A DNA stretch of 39,507 nt from Arcticibacter eurypsychrophilus. Lineage in GTDB: Bacteria; Bacteroidota; Bacteroidia; Sphingobacteriales; Sphingobacteriaceae. Positions 34,168-39,507 of the stretch are shown piece by piece. The stretch is from NCBI RefSeq assembly GCF_001730525.1, contig NZ_MDFN01000039.1:1-39507 (forward strand), given 5' to 3'. The first letter of the stretch is position 1; the number at the start of each line of letters is the position of its first letter. The notes under the pieces are model-generated. The model was not told the DNA's origin. It ran no database searches and saw only the letters and a program-made list of their open reading frames with translations. The translations under genes were made by a program, and so were the position numbers.

Positions 34168-36933
34168 ATGAAATTTTTCATTTTTGCGTTCTTGTTCTCC
34201 TTATTTTTCTACACCGTGAACGCACAGAATTTATATTCAGTTAAGGGTTCGGTATCTGATACAGCTTCCAACGTTAAACTTCTTAATGCTTCATTAAGTA
34301 TCATGAACAGTAAGGACTCAACCCTTGCTGCGTTTACTAGAGCTAAGTCAGACGGTTCTTTTTCTGTCGATAAATTAAAAGCGGGTAAATTTTTTATTTT
34401 ACTGACTTATCCGGGTTATGCCGATTATGTGGAGCGTTTTAGTCTGGATTCCGCTAACCGGAATAAAGATTTTGGTGCTGTCAAGTTGATCTTAAAAGCT
34501 AACCTACTGGCAGAAGTATTGGTGAAAGCTAAGGCTGTTGCTGTACGGATAAAAGGAGATACGACAGAATTTAACGCCGGAAGTTTCGAAATTCAGCCTA
34601 ACTCAAGAGTAGAGGATTTAATTAAACAGTTTCCGGGTATCCAGGTGGATAAGGATGGTAAAATTACAGCACAAGGGGAGGTAGTTAAAAAGGTGCTGGT
34701 TGATGGAGAAGAATTTTTCGGTGATGACCCTACGTTGGTAACGAAGAATATTCGTGCGGATATGGTGGATAAGGTGCAATTGTATGATAAAAAAAGCGAC
34801 CAGGCTACTTTCACCGGTATTGATGATGGGGAAAAGACGAAAACACTGAACATTAAACTGAAGGAAGACAAAAAGAGTGGGTACTTCGGAAAAGTAGATA
34901 TTGGGGCAGGATCTGACGAATTTTACAAGGGACAGGGAATGCTGAATGTGTTTAAAGGGAAACGTAAGTTTTCTGCTTATGCAATTGCGGGAAACGATGG
35001 TACGGTGGGCTTGGGTTGGGAAGATGCCGGTAAATATGGCGCAGGGGTGCAGGTATCAGACAATGGGGGAGTTTATTTCTCCGGTGGAGGATCAGAATAT
35101 AACGGTCAGGGTATTCCTGTTGCACGAACGGGTGGACTGCATTATGATGTGAAGTGGAATCAGGATAAAGAATCTCTCAATACCAATTTTAAAGGTTCTT
35201 ACTTGAATGTGGATGGTACTTCAAACACCCAGACACAGAATAATCTTCCGACTGGAGTGATCAATGAAATTTCAGATCGTGATTTTAATAATACAACCAA
35301 CCGTCAGAAGTTGGATGCCACTTATGAAATTAAGCTGGATACTACATCCAACTTGAAGATTATAGTGGATGGCTCACTCTCAGATACGGAGAGCAGTGAA
35401 CGGTTTAACACTAGCAGCAGCAGGGGAGACGAGAGTTTGATTAATAATAGTATTCGTGACAATAGGAATGATGGTACGGAACAAACATTTTTTGCTAGTG
35501 CCTTTTATACCAAAAAGTTAAAGAAAGTTGGTCGAACGTTGTCTTTATTTGTGAGCCAGAATCTCCGCGATAATAAAACAACGGGATCTTTAAATTCAGA
35601 GAATAATTATTTCAACAGCTTGAGTGTTTTGGACAGTATGCAAAAAATTGATCAGTTAAAGCGTAATAATAGCAATAGCTCTTCTTTAAATACCAACATT
35701 ACGTATACGGAACCTTTTAGCAAGAGCTTCTCTGTGATATTAAATTATGGGTATATACTGAATAATAGTGCTGCGGACCGCAGGTCGTTTAATCAGTCCG
35801 CTGCAGGAGAATATAATGTCCTGGACTCTTTATATAGTAATAACTTTGAAGTGAATGAGAGTAGAAACCAGGTAGGGGCGGTATTTAATTATAAAAAGGA
35901 TAAAAATACTATCAACTTTGGTACAAAAGCCAGTGCGGTTGATTTTAAGCAAAAGGATTTATATGCAGATAAGACTTATGAGCGTAATTTCATAAACTGG
36001 AATCCTCAAGCCAGCTATCAGTATAAATTCTCTCAACAAAAGTCATTTAGGGTGAATTATCGGGGTAATACCTCGCAGCCTTCTTTGAATCAACTTCAGC
36101 CTATCCTTCAAAATGATGATCCGCTTAACATAACGGTTGGGAATCCTGACCTTAAACCGTCATTTCGCAATGGATTTGATTTACAGCTTAATTCTTATAA
36201 AATTCTGAGTGAGCAATATATGTACTTGTATGGTTCGTATAGCTTTACTTTAAATGAAATTGTAAGTAATACACAGACTGATTTAGCAGGTAAAAACGTG
36301 TATCAGTACATCAATTTGGATAATAAACGACCTTCTAACTTTAATCTGAATGTTTACTATGGTCAGAAGATTAGTTTGGGGGGACTTAATGTTGGCATAG
36401 ATCTGAGTACTAATGGAAATACATATTATAATTATGCCAATGCAATATTAAACAAAACGACTTCATACAATTATTCTGGGGGACTTCGTATCTCTAAGTA
36501 TAAACAAAAGAAGTATGATTTTTCAGTGTCAGTGAACCCTGGTTATAATGTGAGTGAGTCATCGTTACAAAAAGACATCAATAATAACGGGTTAACTTTT
36601 AATACAAGTGGGTCTTTCTCAGTTTATTTACCTTTAAAATTTCAGATAAGTTCTGATATTAGATATGAATATAGGGAAAAAACAGCTTCTTTTGATGAGG
36701 ATTTTAAACGTACTCTTTGGAATGCCCGTGTTGAGAAGAAGTTTTTTAAGGCGGAGAGTTTTAAACTTGCCATTAGCGGTAAGGATCTTTTAAATCAGAA
36801 TAGGGGATTTGACCGGAGTGCATATAATAATAGGATTACACAGAATAGCTACACGACTATAAAGCGCTATTTTATGTTTTCAGCGGTTTGGGATTTTAAT
36901 AAAATGGGAGGGTCTGCGGGACTTAAAAAATGA
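34168..36933 (+). CDS. Outer-membrane beta-barrel protein (TonB-receptor-like, no clear TonB box)
   Basis: A 921-residue outer-membrane protein. The Sec signal peptide ends at VNAQ (about 20). Residues 22-115 form a carboxypeptidase-regulatory-like Ig domain (VKGSVSDTASN, AKSDGSFSVDKLKAG). A TonB-receptor-like plug follows (RVEDLIKQFPGIQVDKDG, VVKKVLVDGEEFFGDDP, NIRADMVDKVQLYDKKSD). The long C-terminal part is a beta barrel of the OMP_b-brl_3 type ending in hydrophobic F (RYFMFSAVWDF). It overlaps the GLPGLI gene by 4 bases (ATGA), a pairing repeatedly seen in Bacteroidota. Peptide or protein substrate uptake or secretion is possible; unknown. Confidence 0.88.
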   Translation: MKFFIFAFLFSLFFYTVNAQNLYSVKGSVSDTASNVKLLNASLSIMNSKDSTLAAFTRAKSDGSFSVDKLKAGKFFILLTYPGYADYVERFSLDSANRNKDFGAVKLILKANLLAEVLVKAKAVAVRIKGDTTEFNAGSFEIQPNSRVEDLIKQFPGIQVDKDGKITAQGEVVKKVLVDGEEFFGDDPTLVTKNIRADMVDKVQLYDKKSDQATFTGIDDGEKTKTLNIKLKEDKKSGYFGKVDIGAGSDEFYKGQGMLNVFKGKRKFSAYAIAGNDGTVGLGWEDAGKYGAGVQVSDNGGVYFSGGGSEYNGQGIPVARTGGLHYDVKWNQDKESLNTNFKGSYLNVDGTSNTQTQNNLPTGVINEISDRDFNNTTNRQKLDATYEIKLDTTSNLKIIVDGSLSDTESSERFNTSSSRGDESLINNSIRDNRNDGTEQTFFASAFYTKKLKKVGRTLSLFVSQNLRDNKTTGSLNSENNYFNSLSVLDSMQKIDQLKRNNSNSSSLNTNITYTEPFSKSFSVILNYGYILNNSAADRRSFNQSAAGEYNVLDSLYSNNFEVNESRNQVGAVFNYKKDKNTINFGTKASAVDFKQKDLYADKTYERNFINWNPQASYQYKFSQQKSFRVNYRGNTSQPSLNQLQPILQNDDPLNITVGNPDLKPSFRNGFDLQLNSYKILSEQYMYLYGSYSFTLNEIVSNTQTDLAGKNVYQYINLDNKRPSNFNLNVYYGQKISLGGLNVGIDLSTNGNTYYNYANAILNKTTSYNYSGGLRISKYKQKKYDFSVSVNPGYNVSESSLQKDINNNGLTFNTSGSFSVYLPLKFQISSDIRYEYREKTASFDEDFKRTLWNARVEKKFFKAESFKLAISGKDLLNQNRGFDRSAYNNRITQNSYTTIKRYFMFSAVWDFNKMGGSAGLKK

Positions 36934-37709
36934 AGATAAGGGTTATATTGTTATTTGTATTTTTCGTTTTTGCTGAGTGTGGTCTCTATGCACAGCATGC
37001 CAGGTTCATTTCGGAAGGATCAATTGAGTTTGAAAAGAAGACGAATATGTTTGCTCAGTTGAAGAAAAATATCACAGAAGAGAATGAGGTATACATGTCC
37101 AAGATCTACGATCAGTATGTAAAAACACAGCCGCAGTTTAGGACTGTTAAAAGTACCTTGTTGTTCACAAAAGATAAATCGCTTTATACCCCTATTCCTG
37201 TAACGGTAACGAGTCAGAATAGCGCATTTGGGGATGATCCGAACAGCAGTCAGCCGAATACAATTTTTACTGACTTTTTAAGTGGACTGAGTATCATGCA
37301 AAAAAAGGTTTTTGAAGAGACCTTTGTAGTAAAGGATTCGATTAGGAAAATTACCTGGAAAATGACAGATGAGATACGTGAAATAGCAGGATATCAATGT
37401 CGGCGGGCTAACGCGGTTATGTTGGATTCTATTTATGTGGTTGCTTTTTATACGGATGAGATCCTGGTATCAGGTGGACCGGAGTCATTTAGCGGTTTGC
37501 CGGGTATGATTCTTGGGGTAGCTCTTCCGCATGAGAACATGACTTGGTTTGCCACATTGGTATCTGACAAAACAATAGATAAGACGGTGTTAAAGGCTCC
37601 TGTGAAGGGTAAACCTGTAAATACTAAAATTTTAAATGAAAAGTTAAATGATATTATTGAACGATGGGGGCCGCAAGCGAAGAATATGTTAAAAGCCTTT
37701 TTGCTTTAG
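36930..37709 (+). CDS. GLPGLI family secreted protein
   Basis: A 259-residue protein with a Sec signal peptide ending around YAQ (22). The family motif appears as FSGLPGMILGV near residues 190-200, after KITWKMTDEIREIAGYQCRR, which contains the conserved IAGYQC turn typical of GLPGLI proteins. Function unknown. Its start overlaps the stop of the upstream OMP barrel gene, so the two are co-translated and probably interact in the periplasm. A strong terminator follows. Confidence 0.92.
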   Translation: MKIRVILLFVFFVFAECGLYAQHARFISEGSIEFEKKTNMFAQLKKNITEENEVYMSKIYDQYVKTQPQFRTVKSTLLFTKDKSLYTPIPVTVTSQNSAFGDDPNSSQPNTIFTDFLSGLSIMQKKVFEETFVVKDSIRKITWKMTDEIREIAGYQCRRANAVMLDSIYVVAFYTDEILVSGGPESFSGLPGMILGVALPHENMTWFATLVSDKTIDKTVLKAPVKGKPVNTKILNEKLNDIIERWGPQAKNMLKAFLL

Positions 37710-37732
37710 AAGTAGTCTCTAAAAGCAATAAT

Positions 37733-37773
37733 AAAAAACCGGCAATTCTCAAATGGAGAACTACCGGTTTTTT
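37733..37773 (+). terminator. Terminator after the GLPGLI gene
   Basis: AAAAAACCGG (37733-37742) and CCGGTTTTTT (37764-37773) form the outer stem; TTCTC/GAGAA (37746-37750, 37756-37760) form an inner stem. Followed by a T run. Confidence 0.9.
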
Positions 37774-37862
37774 TTATTATCCATTGTTATGTTAGAGCCT
37801 AAAATGAATCAATTTTTATTGAGAATTTTAATTTATGATACGGCCTCTTTCAACTGTGTTGA

Positions 37863-38426
37863 TTATTCCTGAGAAGCTTGTTCGTTAACAAAGCTTTCTG
37901 CTACTTGTGTTAAAGCAACATCAGTAGCTTTTTCATTCTCAAGGATTTGTTCTAAGATGGCTACGACATCACTATGTCCCATGTTTTCGGCAAAGGTTTT
38001 TAGCGTGCCATAGGTAGCGATTTCGTAATGCTCTACTTTTTGAGCAGCAAGTATTAATCCGGCATCACGTACCATCGTTCCTTTTTCTGTATCCTCAATG
38101 ATGCCTTCTGCTTCGGATAACAAACCTTCCATTGCATCGCATTTTTTTGCTGATGCTTTTTCTTCTACTAAAGAGAATACTTCTTCGAGTTTGGTAATGT
38201 GTTCTTGTGTTTCTAATGCGTGTTTTTCAAATGCAGAAGCAAGTTCCGTGCTGGTAGCTGCTTTTTTCATTTTAGGAAGGGCTTTTACTAAATGTTTTTC
38301 GGCCCAATAGATGTCCTTCAATTCGTCTACAAAGAATTTGTGAAATTCAGAGTTTTCCATTTTTCCTGTAAGGCCTTTTGGCTTTTTGGATGCATCCTTA
38401 GTACTTGTTTTTGACGTAGTTGCCAT
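37863..38426 (-). CDS. DUF892/YciF ferritin-like stress protein
   Basis: A 187-residue protein of the DUF892 (YciE/YciF) family. After a Lys/Ser/Thr-rich N-terminal stretch (about 1-25) the four-helix ferritin-like bundle follows: FFVDELKDIYWAEKHLVKAL (helix A, with E and E near 35-43), ALETQEHITKLEEVF (helix B), VRDAGLILAAQKVEHYEIATYG (helix C) and ILENEKATDVALTQVAE (helix D). The Glu/His pairs are placed as in diiron bundles. Members are induced by osmotic and general stress; the biochemical role is unclear. Monocistronic, convergent with the GLPGLI unit. Confidence 0.92.
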   Translation of the reverse strand: MATTSKTSTKDASKKPKGLTGKMENSEFHKFFVDELKDIYWAEKHLVKALPKMKKAATSTELASAFEKHALETQEHITKLEEVFSLVEEKASAKKCDAMEGLLSEAEGIIEDTEKGTMVRDAGLILAAQKVEHYEIATYGTLKTFAENMGHSDVVAILEQILENEKATDVALTQVAESFVNEQASQE

Positions 38427-38470
38427 GGTAAAATATTTTTAAAGGTTGATAAAATGTATTTGATTAACCT

Positions 38471-39436
38471 CTAAAAAGTAGAATTGTTTAGTAAAATAGA
38501 AGCGTTTTTATCTGAAGATTCTGATAAATTCTGACACTTATTGAAGCTCACATAAAAAGTCGTTCCTCCATTTGGAATACTTTCAAACCAGATCTTAGCT
38601 TTCTGGAGTTTTGCAAAATCTTTACATAAAACTAATCCTAATCCTGCACCTTTTTCATTGTTTGTGCCATAGGTCGTCTCTCCTTCCAATGTGAAAAGAG
38701 TCTGCTGGCGATCAATTTTAATTCCTATTCCATTATCTGCTATTTTTATAATCCATTCCATTGGATTTTCAATAGTTTGAATAGTTATTTTGCCCTTCGA
38801 AGGAGTGAATTTAATAGCATTATTTATAATATTCCGGATAATCACTTCCAGCATATTTGCGTCAGCAAAAATACAGGCATCAGTATCCAGCTGAATGTCC
38901 AGGTCTATTTCCTTTTGATCAGCAATGTTTTTTTGAACTTTAAATGTTGTGGATAAGGCATCATAGAGCCGAATGTATTCAAGTTTTACATGAAATCCTT
39001 CCAGTTGCGATGTGCTCCAGGAGAGTAAATTAGACAGCATTTGCTGCGTGTTTTCTGTGGTCTTTAATAAATCATTTTCTAACGATTGTTTTTCTTCACC
39101 CGACATCTTTATCTGGGAAATTATTTCAAGATAACTATGGATGTTATTTAAAGGAGACCGGAGATCATGAGCCAGGATAGAGAATAACTTATTTTTGGTA
39201 TTATTGGCCAGATCTAGTTCAATGGCTTTTTGTTTTACTTTATTATGCTCGGATTTATAACTCTCCAACATGTATTTAATTATGAAAGACATTATAAAGA
39301 TGGCAGCAATATAGGTGTAAATAATATCCGCATATCGATCATTTCTACTTTTATAAGTGTTTTCTATCTGATCGGGATAATAATTTTCAAAAAGCAGCAA
39401 AGCCACAATTGTCAAAAGATTTAGGATTATCCACAA
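38471..39436 (-). CDS. Sensor histidine kinase, possibly broken or truncated at its start
   Basis: A 321-residue fragment or protein with a TTG start at 39436. Two transmembrane helices (WIILNLLTIVALLLFE and IIYTYIAAIFIMSFIIKYML), then a coiled-coil linker and the HisKA domain with His90 in FSILAHDLRSPLNN. The HATPase domain shows the N box NIINNAIKFTP, G1 ADNGIGI and G2 GAGLGLVLCKD. There is no convincing start: the frame is open to 39478, where a TAA at 39481-39479 interrupts it, and beyond that stop the same frame continues to the window edge as NPGFTGQQ. The full sensor part may have been lost to a nonsense change. No response regulator is within the window. Confidence 0.8.
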   Translation of the reverse strand: MWIILNLLTIVALLLFENYYPDQIENTYKSRNDRYADIIYTYIAAIFIMSFIIKYMLESYKSEHNKVKQKAIELDLANNTKNKLFSILAHDLRSPLNNIHSYLEIISQIKMSGEEKQSLENDLLKTTENTQQMLSNLLSWSTSQLEGFHVKLEYIRLYDALSTTFKVQKNIADQKEIDLDIQLDTDACIFADANMLEVIIRNIINNAIKFTPSKGKITIQTIENPMEWIIKIADNGIGIKIDRQQTLFTLEGETTYGTNNEKGAGLGLVLCKDFAKLQKAKIWFESIPNGGTTFYVSFNKCQNLSESSDKNASILLNNSTF

Positions 39437-39507
39437 CCATGCCTGTTTTTTTTGAGCAATTATGATTGTTATTAAAAATTATTGTTGTCCGGTAAAACCG
39501 GGATTAG

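Noticed and set aside
1-39507. CRISPR array, insertion sequence or prophage
   Set aside because: No regularly spaced direct repeats, transposase, integrase or phage structural genes were seen on either strand.

Overview
The window looks like chromosomal DNA of a Bacteroidota bacterium, most likely Sphingobacteriaceae (Pedobacter-like). The reasons are the AT-rich spacers, the family content (two DUF6266-type proteins, a GLPGLI protein paired with an OMP beta-barrel protein, a META-domain lipoprotein, DUF892 and DUF6766) and a TAnnTTTG-type promoter box at 19575. The genus is inference; no rRNA is present.

Layout. 1-3.6 kb: the 3' end of a tRNA with a strong terminator, then housekeeping or unlinked genes (META lipoprotein, SDR oxidoreductase, DUF6266 protein, ArfB-type ribosome rescue hydrolase). 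3.9-8.0 kb: a tight operon of secreted glycoside hydrolases (GH2, GH5-like, GH43) for plant hemicellulose; an isolated secreted GH28 polygalacturonase follows at 17.5 kb. 8.0-10.4 kb, minus strand: a graveyard of a former surface-polysaccharide operon, with remnants of a Wza-type export lipoprotein and a WecG/TagA glycosyltransferase, a twice-frameshifted UDP-galactopyranose mutase and a broken beta-helix lipoprotein. 11.0-16.8 kb, plus strand: an intact nucleotide-sugar cassette (CDP-glucose synthase, SDR, 3,5-epimerase-like cupin, SAF-domain oxidoreductase, tiny membrane peptide) ending in a polyprenyl-phosphate sugar transferase, then a truncated Hsp20. 19.0-24.0 kb: a low-complexity secreted protein, a YoaK/DUF1275 membrane protein, the scar of a collapsed GlgE-pathway locus (a glgE start joined to the end of a maltokinase) and an intact glgB with two small membrane-protein genes. 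24.1-30.6 kb: a glycan cluster with a carbamoyltransferase, GT2, two GT9 heptosyltransferase-like enzymes facing each other, a GmhB-like HAD phosphatase and a GT4. 31.0-33.9 kb: a DUF6266-like protein, then the wreck of a type I restriction-modification methylase abutting an intact two-gene unit (DUF3800 protein plus a basic protein of unknown function). 34.2-37.7 kb: OMP beta-barrel protein plus GLPGLI protein. 37.9 kb to the end: DUF892 ferritin-like protein and a sensor histidine kinase that may be broken at its 5' end.

Working together. The glycan cluster is plausibly a route to a carbamoylated, heptose-containing surface glycan. The 11-16.8 kb cassette makes a CDP-activated sugar and could load the first sugar on the lipid carrier, while the opposing export operon has decayed. 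The most novel-looking candidate is the DUF3800/partner pair sitting in the ruins of a restriction-modification gene. A recurring theme is gene decay: eight remnants or suspected broken genes, several with frame changes in A/T homopolymers, but others with deletions and nonsense codons that base-calling error cannot explain.
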